Shown: positions 1-11,063 of the stretch, one piece after another | Layout of the letters: each line of letters begins with the position of its first letter | Position numbering within the stretch: position 1 is the stretch's first letter | Program-made: the position numbers and the translations under genes | NCBI GenBank assembly: GCA_022393335.1 | Contig: JAJEKB010021279.1 | Span: forward strand, 176,711 to 240,710 | Source of the DNA: Macrotrachela quadricornifera | Lineage: Eukaryota; Rotifera; Eurotatoria; Philodinida; Philodinidae | DNA length: 64,000 bases | Direction: 5' to 3' | The notes under the pieces: model-generated | What the model saw: the letters and a program-made list of their open reading frames with translations, nothing else | What the model was told of the DNA's origin: nothing | Database searches by the model: none

Positions 1-3000
1 CATTTTTCGAATAGACACACCAGATTCGGAAATTCACTTAGAGCTTAAAAACGAAATTTGACATCATATTTTGATCAAATCCTAGTGTTGACCAGTCCAA
101 ACTCGGATCTCAGAATGGCCTAAATCTGAGATTGACCTACGACACATATACCGGGTTCCGGTCGAGATTCCGACCAGAACCGATGGTAAGAAAATAATCG
201 GAACTCAATGGAGTCCATCAGAAATGAACGGAATTTGTAGGAACTGTTGTCGGAAAACGAAGGGAATAATCGGTTGTGGTAATCGGAATGCTCGGCCTAG
301 GTGTACACAGACAAAGCCACCCAGGACGATGATCTTATTATAAAATCCTGCATAAGATCTTATATGATCTTGTATGAAATATCACGATCAGATGTAAGAT
401 CTTATAATATGATTGTTCGCCATGAGTAACGGTAGAATTCTATGACAACTATAGAATATTAGAACAGGATCACGTCGCTTCTAGTTAGAAATCGGCATTA
501 TATTTGGAGATAGAAAGTCAAAACAAGTAACGAAAATGTGAATTTTTTGCATTTGTTGATTAAGGACATCTTCATTGTATTCAAATTATTTTGGCAATAA
601 ATAAGGTCAAGACAGTAGATGAATATAGAGAAAGATAGAATTTCAAGAGCTATCGAAATATATAATTGCTTTTTTAAAAAAGATAATTCTATAGTAATGA
701 AAATTATTTTAAAAACTAATTCTCGTGACAGTGACAATATTAAGTGTACGTATAGAAATATGGGCATATGAATACCTTCATTGCACCCACTTTATTTTGG
801 TAATGCATAAATGCCAGCTGAAGCATAAATATACGAGGTGATAGAACACTCTGCGGGCTATCAGAATATGATATTATTCTTTCAAAAATATGTTTTTACA
901 GTGACGATACATTCGACATATTGAGCCTAACTATATTTTTTAGTTATATATATTCTCATTCACTTTCACATGAGCTACATTGTTTTGAGAATGCAATGTT
1001 ATCATCGACAAATTAAAAGAGGATTAGCATTATAAAAACCATGAAACTATGCAATGTAGTAAACTTAAAATAAATTATTTTTCTGCTGAAAAACTTATGC
1101 AGTATTTCAAATTCTTCATCATTTTAAGTACAAGTATTAAATTTATCTATTGTCAAAATGATCAGAGCACAAAATTTTACAAATGCTAGAAGTATGAAAC
1201 GATTTGAAGATATTTTTGTACGGCATGGTAGGATTTCCACAGAGTTATTCGTAAATAATAATAGACTATCGCCTATTTTATAACAAAAGCTCGCATTTTT
1301 ACGCTTTCATATTAGTGTTGTAAATATGATTTACATAGAAAATAATTAATCTATTTCAGCGATATTTTTATGATAACAGTGTTGCACATTGAATTTATCT
1401 AGTACCAAAATGATATGTATAAGCATTTTCACATTCTTCTTGCAGTGTCAATGAATTTGGAAGAGCCATACAACTTGAAGGACTAGATTTCACAGATACA
1501 TTCACCAAGATTTACTTAAGAGTTCTAGTATAACATACTTATGACAGCTCTTCCTTCCAAATTCAAAGATGAGGAGAAAAACTGTATAATGCATGTTGTA
1601 GAGCAAGTTTCGCTCTGTCGAACTGCTAATAATACCTGTAATGAATATTGGATGAGATATGATGACTCAGGTGCCTTCAGCTTCTTCGTTTATACATTTT
1701 TTCTCACTACAACTACTTTATTCTCTCTTCCTCTCTCTCTATTTATATTGTCCGTGTTCAACTCCCACGGAAAGGAGAAAAAGAGAACGTGTGATGATGA
1801 TGTACAGGCATATGGTGAAAGAGGAAGAATGTTGTGCATTAATTAGTCAGACGAGAGAACAGAACGAAAGAGAGGAGAGAACATGCTATTGTTAGCTGAT
1901 GGATAAGCAACACAGTCATTGAACGGTATATATCTTCACATTACTCTCCCATAAAAAAAAAATCAGTGTTTTTGTAATAACTTAAGAAGAGCTTGATCAA
2001 TCAGGCTTATTTTCGAATTAGACTGAGATATTGATGAGACTGAGCTGTGTAGAAAATTTCATGCCGATCTGACTCTCCCTTCGAAATTTATCGTGTAAAC
2101 GGACGGACGGACACACTGACCGATTCTAGAATGTGTTCACTTTATGAGCACATAAAAATGCACAAAAGCATTAAAATGCATTAATAGTATTTGATCTATA
2201 TTATCTGAAAATAGGGTCTAATCTAACTAATTAACCATCAAGATAATTAACGTGAAAAGCTCTACAGACTCTGAAAGTTTTAACGGATTTTAGCGTGACC
2301 GTTGTATTGATTTAGTAACATCCCATGGACATACCCGTATAGATATAAGGAGTGAAGCGTAGAGATTCAAGGTTAAGTGTAGGTATAAGTCAATAAAAAT
2401 AGTATTGATAGAGCGCTATTAACATTTTTGTAAACTGGGAGACGTTTAATCCGTTTCCGAGGTCGATATCTCATAAATCACCATTACTTTTTTCGGAGTT
2501 TTCGATAATTCGAAAACCCTTGAAGAATTTAAGATAGTTACATTATCGGGAATCCTTTAAGGGTTTTCAAGGAAATGAGTTTTTTAGTCTATTTCTTTTT
2601 TTGGAAGTCTCAACACTGCTGACAATGATCAGGATGTTGAGAGAATGATGATTTTAATATTGTTGAAATTTATTGATTACATTATAATTACATTAGGTTC
2701 AGCTTCTTCTGACAGTCAACTAATACTGTGCTCAGAAAAAAAGACGCATATTTTGTTTTAGTACTGATTTGTAGACATGGCTGTATATGGATAGTTACCA
2801 TAAAATGATGTTGCTATACGAAAATAATGAATAGATCTTAAACATTGAGCACATCATATTTTAAATTTATCAGTTTAACAGTGAGAATTACAATTTGAGC
2901 TAAACATGATCAATCTTCCTGTGTATAAGTACAATCCATCCCATTGTAAGATGGGAATAATAAAAATGCGTCTCCCTCCGTTTTTTATTACCTCATTTAA

Positions 3001-3220
3001 TATGTAGTTCTGAAGGTGGTTAGTGTTAGTCCAGCGTATGTGTAGCAGATGCTTTTACGGCACAGACAGATATTGACTATAGTGAATTCTAACATCGGTC
3101 CAAATCATATCATTTAAAAAAAATCAAGATACCATACAAAAGGTTTTCTGATAAAAGTTTATTCAAGAAATATTTAATAAAAAAAGACTAAAAGTTCATT
3201 TTTAAGCCATAGATCATTCA
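1..3220. other. Intergenic, gene-poor, with one dispersed-repeat copy
   Basis: I found no supportable gene here. Open frames near 500-770 and 1540-1900 have no recognisable domain and no coding-like composition. The stretch 2018-2165 is one copy of a dispersed repeat that also occurs inside the VPS52 intron and is listed separately. A short inverted repeat lies around 2510-2575, where a GAAAACCCTT arm faces an AAGGGTTTTC arm. The motif TAAGATCTTAT recurs at 350-405. The final 100 bases are the 3' flank of the acetyltransferase gene on the - strand. Confidence 0.5.
2018..2165 (+). repeat. Dispersed repeat copy 1 (GGACGG-core family)
   Basis: The segment carries GATATTGATGAGAC, then AAAATTTCA, then TTATCG followed by TAAACGGACGGACGGACACA, then a small palindrome around GTGTTCACTTTATGAGCAC. 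The same blocks in the same order and with similar spacing occur on the opposite strand at about 57520-57697. The palindromic end and the shared order suggest a non-autonomous mobile element. No coding capacity is visible. Confidence 0.65.
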
Positions 3221-3913
3221 TTATACTTTAACTTTTGCGAATGTTACAAGAATATTTGGTACAGGCCCACCCTTGTAATCCTTGTATGGATAAAATAATC
3301 CGCCTTTTTTCTTCTTCCATTGCCATGTTGTTGGATCAATTAGTGTTACTTCTTTTCCATTCATCTTGTTTAAAGCGATGTGACGCGCACTCGGATTGGT
3401 AATTTGTGCGACTAAATATTGGAATCCCTTGTTCTCGTATGCATAAATACACGTAGCTTTGTATAGACCGGTACTTACACCTTTGTTCGCATGTTGACTT
3501 CGTACTGCACTTAACATAAGATGTAAGACCATATTTGGTTTCAGTTCTTGGCCGAAGTCGCGAGAAACAAATAAATCTTCTAGTTCATGAGTTAAATCAC
3601 TAGCAGCTATGGCATGTGGAGGAGCTGAAGCTTTGTATGGGTTGTTTTTATGTCTCGAATACATGTCACCAGCACAGACAACAGCAACAATCTCGCCTGA
3701 AGAACGATCTCGGGCTAGACACGACAGTCGTTCATCGAGTACCGATTTCATCATTGGCCATGCACAGTTCTCAAAAAAGTACTCTTCTGTTACTTGATCA
3801 AAGACCGTTATAGGATCATTTACGGCAAATTCTTCAGCTATTAGTTGAGCACATGCCAATGCATCGCTCTCATTGTCGATAACTTCGTATGTATATTCGT
3901 CGTCGTTGATCAT
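3221..3913 (-). CDS. GNAT-superfamily N-acetyltransferase-like protein, intronless
   Basis: This 230-residue protein resembles GNAT acetyltransferases, which transfer an acetyl group from acetyl-CoA to an amine; the substrate cannot be told from sequence. The N-terminal part (residues 10-80) has the expected helix followed by a strand pair ending in IVAVVCAGD. Residues 128-160 (HLMLSAVRSQ, then ANKGVSTGLYKAT) sit where the acetyl-CoA-binding loop and following helix belong. Residues 161-185 (FQYLVAQITNPSARHIALNK) match the late strand and the N-x-x-S-x-x-x-x-x-K/N region of the fold. I start at MINDDE (3913) because the frame upstream is lysine-rich, unlike a protein N terminus, and runs into the G-rich tract. 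The gene has no introns, unlike most neighbours, and sits next to mobile-element remains. Foreign origin is possible but unproven. Confidence 0.75.
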   Translation of the reverse strand: MINDDEYTYEVIDNESDALACAQLIAEEFAVNDPITVFDQVTEEYFFENCAWPMMKSVLDERLSCLARDRSSGEIVAVVCAGDMYSRHKNNPYKASAPPHAIAASDLTHELEDLFVSRDFGQELKPNMVLHLMLSAVRSQHANKGVSTGLYKATCIYAYENKGFQYLVAQITNPSARHIALNKMNGKEVTLIDPTTWQWKKKKGGLFYPYKDYKGGPVPNILVTFAKVKV

Positions 3914-4042
3914 TTTTAATGTTGAGTTATACAGGTATAATAAAAATGGACAAAACATATCTTTTTTATAGGTGAAGATATTTTTATCCCATTCTCTCTT
4001 CTTCTTTGTATGCTGTAATGACGACAATGGTAAATTCCCCAT

Positions 4043-4110
4043 GGTGCGGGGTGAGGGGGAGGGTGAGAGATTGAGGAGGCGCGTGGGATGAGTGGGATGG
4101 TGGGATGAGT
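4043..4110 (+). repeat. G-rich tract with GTGGGATG units
   Basis: This is the only strongly G-rich stretch in an otherwise AT-rich window. It has runs of four and five G, then three GTGGGATG-type units between about 4083 and 4108. The G tracts are close enough to satisfy a quadruplex pattern. It lies just upstream of the acetyltransferase start and about 700 bases from the 3' side of an antisense Penelope-like element. It could be a promoter-proximal tract or a degenerate telomere-like relic. Confidence 0.6.
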
Positions 4111-4815
4111 CTTGAGTATAGCTACCATAAACGTTTTCAATGTAATTACGTGGATCATCAGATGGCTTATGACTCCATATGATTATTAGAAGACCTCAAG
4201 AAATAATTTCATCACATATAAACCTTTCAATCTATATTGATAGAATTCAATTTATAGTAGTGATTATAGCTACCATAAACGTTTTCGATGTGTTTCGAAT
4301 GGTTACCTTAGGGTTTTTTACTAGTTTGAAGATATCAATGTAGTTTTATGCTATGAGGAGAGGATGATTTAATTCAGGCAACAGTGCTCGATAACGTTTT
4401 ATTGGAAGTTTTTAGAATAAAAATGGGTTGATATTTGCTTTATAGGGATTTGATTGTAGAAATTTCAGGTAATGATGTGTGTTTGTATCTAGAAGAGAAA
4501 AAAAGACAAATAGTTTATTAAATAATTGAATTAAGAGAAGTATTGACGTAAACAGAGTTTAATTATAGGTAAAAAGAAGACCTTCGTTTCTGTATGTGTT
4601 AGAAATTCTGAAAAATTTAAGTACAAGAAAAGGAAACATCTAAGTTAAGGTGTTTTAAATGTAATGAATAGTGGGCAGAAACATGAATATGATGAATGAA
4701 TATTGAAGTAAAAAGCAAAAGAATCTTGAAATTAACCTTGATGTGAAACAAAAGAAATACTACACTACTGCTACTGATATGAGTTCTAGTAAATGTTTTC
4801 TAAGTGTTTGTTATA
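4111..4815. other. Non-coding gap with a short direct repeat
   Basis: There is no gene. A 22-base direct repeat (TAGCTACCATAAACG core) occurs at 4117-4138 and again at 4265-4286. The remainder is AT-rich and may include the 3' untranslated part of the Penelope-like element that follows. Confidence 0.5.
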
Positions 4816-6260
4816 TTTCATGTTGATATTCGTCGTCGTTCTCGTTCTTGTAAAATATACTTATTAACTTCATAAGGTTGTTGTCGAATACGTTGTCGAA
4901 CATTTTGATAATCAGTTTCATCGATATCTCCACTTGTTGTGGTTGATATATTGAATTGCATGAGAAAAATCTTGAACAGCTTTATTAATAAAATCTATTG
5001 GTGTACCATTAATGCTAAAAATAATTCAATATATAATAGTTCGTTCTGAAACTCATTGATATTCGAACAATAGATAAGCTCAGGAACCAGTGCAGCATAT
5101 ATTACGAACTCATGATCTTGTGATATCATTTTTTTACATTCCAATACATAAGGTACGGCATAAAGTTCAAGATTTGTATCATGATAAACTTTTGTCTTTA
5201 ATATACCTTCATGATTACTTATTTCAGTACTAAGATACTCCATTGTGTAATCGATTGATATTGCCCATTTGATATGGATATGTTTTGAACGAAGAAAATT
5301 TATTTTATTCAGTAAATTGAAAAGTTTATCGATAGATTCATTCCAAGTGAAAAATATTTGATTACGACATCGTCCAATGAATTCTTTCTTATTGAATAAT
5401 TTTGAGTATAAATTATGTATTAAATGATATAAGTATATGTCGACTAAATCTTTAATTAATAATAAACAGATTGAACCACCAATAGCCTGTTGGTATAACT
5501 TGTTTATATAGACATAAAATTGATTGTCAAGAATAAATTGAACAAGTTGAACAATAGCTGTTATTGGTGTTCCATCAATTTGTTCACTTTGCACATAAAT
5601 TCGTAGAAATTTTGCTAATGCTTGAATAAGTAAGGGATGAGGTAAAGTAGTACAGAGATCATGAATATCGATTTTAACGAAGCGAGTTGTCGATCGGAGA
5701 GTACCTGTTTTAGCATATTTTTCTAAAGCTTTAATAGCGTCACTAGCTGCAGAAAATGTAAAACTAGTATGAATAATAAAACCAATGAGTGGTTCTAGAA
5801 GATTATTGAAAAAAGATGCAATAGCATTGATTGATTATTCTATAAAATATGTTATCCTTGGTTGAATTGACATTTCATTCTAATTCAAAAAAAAATTACG
5901 ATCAAAAACAATGAAATAAATATGTAGAGTAATACTTACATAATGTATTTCTGCTACAAAATCAAGTATATTAACGTTAATTATTGTTGATCCATTGTTG
6001 TATATCATTTGTTCAAATTGTTCTGTTGTGATTGCTTTACAAAGATATAAATTATGTAATGTATTAGTTATTTGATTGTTCATGGATGTAAGAACATTTT
6101 CAACTTGATTGTTAGACATTTCCAATGTCATATTACTAATCAATGAAAAAACACCAGTTTGTTCCATATAGTTGTTTACTTCTTGTTTCCATTCCCCTTC
6201 AGAATAAATATATAAGGGTGAATGTGAGGGTCTGAGTATAAATAATGAAACTACCACATT
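4816..6260 (-). mobile_element. Penelope-like retroelement remnant (reverse transcriptase)
   Basis: A reverse-transcriptase frame runs without stops from about 5830 down to 4995 on the - strand. Visible blocks are the N-terminal part (FFNNLLEPLIG, ALEKYAKTGTL), the first catalytic block KIDIHDLCTTLPHPLL, the central IYLYHLIHNL block, and the FTWNESIDKLFNLLNKIN block. Then come the C-terminal EISNHEGILKTKVYHDTNLE and YVLECKK blocks. Order and wording fit Penelope-like elements rather than LINEs or LTR elements. The catalytic YxDD box, expected just before IFFTW, reads RCRNQ, so both aspartates are lost. A frame at 5880-6257 (EQFEQMIYN) looks like the upstream element-coded region, and 4830-4960 (NVRQRIRQQPYEVNKYILQE) like the C-terminal end, each separated by frame breaks. 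No GIY-YIG endonuclease domain was seen, although the copy is truncated. It is inactive. Confidence 0.85.
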
Positions 6261-7012
6261 CCAGAATTCAATCTCATTTTAAGAGATCAATCTTCAGGTG
6301 GTATAATAATCTGCATTAAAGAAATTTAAAAATCTCAGAGATTCTAAATTAATCGATCATAATGAAGTTGATAATAGAGATAAATTATTAGTATTGTTTG
6401 TGTTAAAATTCAATAAATCATTCGTTTGGTCTTATAGTGTATTATGCAAGTAAATATATCTGAAATAGAAAGTTAACAGTATTGCTGATTCAGTTAACGT
6501 GAAGTAATTTGTTATAGAAGAAGTTTTTTTTGCTTATCGCTAAGTAAGGAAGGTTAATATATAGTTACCGTCTTTTATGCGTGGTAATTTTTTTTCAACA
6601 AAAATGTTCTAGAAAATCTTATTGTTATTTTTGGTATAGAAGAATATAGGAGTAATTGGTATTTATTAATAATCTCGGTCGAATTTTAATTTGTTTCACT
6701 ATTTTTGTTTTGAATGTAGAGTTTTGGGAGGATATGCATTAGATAGTAAGTAAAGAATACGACGTTCTCAATTATTAAAATAATCTAAAATGAAAAAAAT
6801 CTTTGATAATAAACAAATACAAGTAGTTACATATAATTTTTTTAATTAAAGTTTTAAAGGAAAACGTATTAAGACTAGAACAAATACAAAATTTACAAAA
6901 AAAAACCGTCGTTTAACGAATACTTTTTTATCTGTTTAGTACGAATATTATATAAACAAATTTGCAAATTTTTTTTCTTTCATTCTTTTATAAACATGTA
7001 GGAATAGTAAGT
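6261..7012. other. AT-rich non-coding gap
   Basis: I see no gene or clear repeat. The gap lies between the 5' side of the Penelope-like remnant and the RING-finger frame, and may be untranslated element sequence. Confidence 0.4.
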
Positions 7013-7195
7013 TTATCCGAAGAATAGTGCCCATGATATTGTATTGCAACAAGGACAAATTCTACTTCTATTATGATTGTCATGAAAGCAATTTTCATGT
7101 AATAAATGTCTACATGCATATTGAACATAAGCGAGTTCATCGGTATGGGTAAGAACACTATGACCACATATTGCACAAATAATTGCACAGGCCAT
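7013..7195 (-). CDS. Short RING-H2-type zinc-finger ORF
   Basis: A 60-residue frame contains a C3H2C3 RING pattern: C7-x2-C10, C28-x-H30-x2-H33-x2-C36 and C47-x2-C50 (ICAICGHS, YACRHLLHENC, ICPCC). RING fingers bind two zinc ions and usually recruit ubiquitin-conjugating enzymes. The protein is little more than the finger. It may be the whole gene, an exon of a larger gene, or cargo or remnant of the surrounding mobile elements (Penelope-like on one side, piggyBac on the other). No flanking exon could be assigned. Confidence 0.5.
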   Translation of the reverse strand: MACAIICAICGHSVLTHTDELAYVQYACRHLLHENCFHDNHNRSRICPCCNTISWALFFG

Positions 7196-7689
7196 AATAG
7201 ATAGAATAATAGTTTTTTTTTTCTAAATGTTGATAGAAAAGAATATTATCTGAAAAAGAATAGAATCGTAATTTTAATTATTAATAATATTTATAGAAAC
7301 ATAAATTCTCTACACTAGTACTTGAATAAGGAAAAGTTTTATTTAAGTAGAAGAGAATGAAATAGATAATAACTTAGTAAAGTAAGAGAGTTCTCAGTGC
7401 TTGTTTCACATGTTCGATGCAAACAATGTATTTATTCATTGAGATAAATTTGTGTCATCGAAAGAAGACGATTCAAACGTACCAACAATTTAAAAATACA
7501 AGATAAAAAAATTTATAAGAGAAGATAATCCTATTTTTGGAATATTTATATAATATTTTAATTTAGCAATAACACTTACTCATTTCGTTCATGTAAACTT
7601 GCGTTTGACATGTCATTTTGAGCGCGATAGATAGCATCGTCAATACATGTCTTCACTTTGTTCAAAATATCTTTGGCTATTGTATTAGC

Positions 7690-8510
7690 TAATTGCTCAC
7701 TTGTTGTTGTTGATCGATACAATAAAAGCAGAGAACTCTGTGACATTAATTATACTGAAAAAGAAAGTTATGAGCCATCGTTTTATATTTCTTCTGCATG
7801 AATAAGTTGTTATCATCTGATTCATTCGATCGACACCGCCTTTTGTATCATTACAATATAAAATGATTTCAAGCTTTTTTCTCACACGTCATTGACAATC
7901 TTTTCATGATGCAGAGACGACAGCAAAATCACGGCATGTTAATGACTGTGTAGAGGACGCCAACGATTTGACTAGAACTCGTTTGAAAATTTCTCTTTTG
8001 TTTTTGTAAATCGCACGAACAAAACCAGTCTGAATGCTCCAAAGATCTTATGCAAGTTTTACGTTTGTGAAATAGTTATCAGTGGTAATTGCGCGACCAG
8101 TATTGATCAAAGTCTGTACCAATCGCTTCACTAGACTGTTTATACAATTCCATTCAGAATTGATGCAAAGGCATCCAATTATCGTTTCAGATAAACTTCA
8201 CCAGTCAATGCATGTGCTGTACTGGAATCACAACACCAAAATGTCTTCATACCATTCTTGCCGCCCTTTTTAGGTATGTATTGATGAAAGCTACAGCGAC
8301 AACAAGGAAGAATGACTTGTTCGTCAATGATTAACGAGCCATCAGGTGTATACCATACCTGTAGATGAGCCAGGAGCATTGTCCGCAAATCTCTGATCGA
8401 AATTAGTTTGTCTCTGTTTATTCTTTTACTTCGAGTTTTTACATTATGAAATCTGCAAAATCTTAGTAAAATTTTGAAATGAGTTGCTAACATAATCGCT
8501 CAAAATATAG
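7690..8510 (-). mobile_element. piggyBac-type transposase remnant 1
   Basis: Two blocks of a piggyBac (DDE_Tnp_1_7) transposase are readable on the - strand. The upstream block (8493-8179) has RDLRTMLLAHL, YTPDGSLIIDEQ (catalytic-core region including the DEQ acidic pair), KKGGKNGMKTFWCCDSSTAH and LTGEVYL. The downstream block (7885-7697) has EIILYCNDTKGGVDRMNQMI and TYSCRRNIKRWLITFFFSI, the region holding the last catalytic Asp (GGVD). Between them the frame is broken by stops and shifts, so the copy is dead. No terminal inverted repeats or TTAA duplications were identified. Confidence 0.85.
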
Positions 8511-10029
8511 ATTGTCCATTAATCATCGATCGAAGCTTTTTCTAGTCAAGAAAATGCACCCCTTTCTGCCGTTCTCTATCATAGACAATCAAATTCTGCC
8601 GGCACACTCCGCTGACAGATATAGCCTAACTAGTGTATTACCATCTCTATATATTTATTGATTTACGATACTCATACTCCTATTGTGTTTCATTAATCCT
8701 TTCATCTGAAATTACCATAAAAAAGTGGTGAATCTGGTAATAGAAATGAACATCATAATTATTGATTAAATCCTTCATTCTTTCATTCGATGTGCCTATT
8801 TTTTTCTTTTCTATGGGTGAATGTTTGGATGCGAGGATTAAAAGATATATCATCTAGATTTTCTTTCGTTCTACAGATATGTGTGAATATGTATGTGTTG
8901 CAATGCTTTCATTTTCTACCTCGTTCTCTTCATATGCGTCATCTATTTTTTCTTTCTTGTTCTCAATGGATATCTTTTTTTTACCATAAATCAAAAGAAA
9001 GGAGAATGAGATAGAGGTGCATGTGAATAAAGAATATATTGACACCCACATTCTTAAAGCGCCTAGAAGATAGTTTTTTTCTATGCTTACTAACAGAAAA
9101 ACAACTGTCTCAAGATAAATAATGTTACTATTGATGGAAAAGAAAATAATTGTTCTCTATAAACTTTGAATATTGACTTTGCTTACTATATGTTAGAAAT
9201 CATTATTATAAAACATTTGATTTAACTTCGTATATAAACAATGGACTAGAAGAGTCGTATACACTCTTTTATTTGCTCTACCAACACACTAGTGTTAGCG
9301 ACACATATATTAGAGAAACAAAATAACACATATCTAGCCAATAGCCAAAGTTAGTAACTATCACTTAATTCATTTTCCTTCACAACGTTCCTCTTGTTTT
9401 TTTTTGCGATTGCTACAAGAAGAGTTGAGGATCATGATCTAAAGCCTATAGAAGAGATATTGACTAGTCAAATAAAATTTATCCTATTCTCAACAAAATC
9501 TCATGGTATCCTCACATTATCATTTGTAAGGATTATTTTAGATCTGATACGAATAAAGTCTGAAATAAACGTCTCGGAGTCGGGATCACGACTCAGTTTT
9601 GTATCCTAAAAATCTAACATCGCCAAAACTATAATCGAGAGCTGTAGAAAACAAATTATCATGATTAACAGGATGAGAAATTGGTTCAGAATATTTCTGA
9701 TTGTTATAAATCCATGAGATTCGATCGATTTGAAAATGTTATATTTGCAGGCGTTGAGATTTTCTTTAAAACCTTTTTAGTATCATAGTCTTGTGTGATG
9801 CAGATATAAGATGGTAAAGCAGAATCAGATGAGTTAGTTAATGATGGCGGTTTATTCAACTTGAGAAATATTGAAAGCTATAGATGTTATTGTAAATCTC
9901 TTCTTATGACTTTCAATAACAACTATATCATACTATAAGAATGAAATGAAGATTTGACATTGATCTGTCTTTTTTTAGAAAGGTCATCTTTCCTGACACA
10001 TTTGTCATCAATTAGCACCACTGAACACA
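8511..10029. other. Non-coding gap upstream of the methyltransferase
   Basis: I see no supportable gene. Open frames at 8790-9050 and 9394-9609 lack domains and look like chance. A pyrimidine-rich acceptor-like stretch, CTTTTTTTAG, lies at about 9970-9978, 50 bases before the methyltransferase start. It could mark a 5' UTR intron or a trans-splice site. Confidence 0.4.
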
Positions 10030-11063
10030 ATGTCATCAGCAGATCCAACGTTTAAGTCATATAGTGCGGCGCAAGCTCAAGCATACGCTATTGGACGGAA
10101 ATCTTATTCAAATGAGCTTTACGATACTGTGCTAAAATATCATACCAACAATGGAGGCAAATTAGATCTGCTTCTTGATGTAGGATGCGGGCCTGGAAAT
10201 GTGACACGAGATCTTTCGATTGTCTTTGACAACGCTGTAGGCATTGATCCAGGTGCAGAGATGATTGCCGTTGCACACAGTCGGAATGGAAAGACTAGAT
10301 CAGGCAATGATATCATGTATGAAATCAAATCTGCAGAAGAATGCTCGAAAATCAATGGAGTTCAAGCTGGAACTGTGGATTTGTTGACAGCAGCAATGTC
10401 TGTAAGTTAATTTCTATGTAAATGAAATAATGTAGTATCACTGACTTGATTAGGTCCATTGGTTCAATATGGATGCATTTTGGACTGAAGCAGCAACAGT
10501 ACTCAAACCAGGTGGTTCTGTAGCTCTTTGGACACTTGCATCCCTCTATTGTCGTAAGACCTTGTCCTCTTCCTGTTCAGTCCGAAACATACTAATCTAT
10601 ATCTTTCATACTTATTTTAGATCCTTCCACTCCGAATGCTTCCGAAGTTCAACGTATTCTCTTCCATCTTGAACGTGAAGTTCTTGCACCTTTCGAACTA
10701 CCATCCAATCGTCTCTCGAGAGATATGTACGACAACCTCATACTTCCATGGAATGTAACGCCTCCTATCACCGCTTTTTCCCCATCCGATTACGTTCGAT
10801 ACGAATGGGATCGTAATGGAATTCTGAGCAACGGGAATGAATTTTTTGATCAAAGTGAAGACGTTTCTTTAGATGATTTGGAGAGAGGATTGTCAACAGC
10901 TAGCATGGTCACGCGCTGGAGAGATGCAAATCCTGAGCTTGCAGGGACCGAGAAGGATTGTGTACGGGAAACAATAAAAGAACTCAGGGAAGCGCTTGGT
11001 GGACAAGAGACTTTCAAACAAGGTTCTGGAACTGTACTTCTATTATTTAAAAAGCAATCATAA
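10030..11063 (+). CDS. SAM-dependent methyltransferase, TMT1/CRG1-like
   Basis: The exons are 10030-10401, 10454-10553 and 10621-11063, giving 304 residues; both introns are short GT-AG introns that keep frame. The protein is a class I (type 11) methyltransferase. Motif I LDVGCGPG is at residues 49-56, the acidic ribose-binding Asp is in GIDPG near residue 73, and LTAAMSVHWFNMDAF near 118-133 is followed by LKPGGSVALWT at 141-151. Length and the VHWF and REVLAPFE-type blocks fit the fungal trans-aconitate methyltransferase TMT1/CRG1 group. Members use S-adenosylmethionine to methylate small carboxylic acids or drugs; the substrate here is unknown. Its codons include more C- or G-ending ones (CTC, GAG, GCG) than nearby genes, consistent with later acquisition from another organism. 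An AATAAA poly(A) signal overlaps the stop codon region. Confidence 0.88.

Noticed and set aside
498..767. 89-codon frame on the - strand
   Set aside because: T-rich hydrophobic peptide with no domain and no splice or start context; typical chance frame in AT-rich DNA.
1541..1895. Two overlapping + strand frames
   Set aside because: They overlap out of phase across a pyrimidine-rich CTCTCT stretch, and neither has domain-like sequence.
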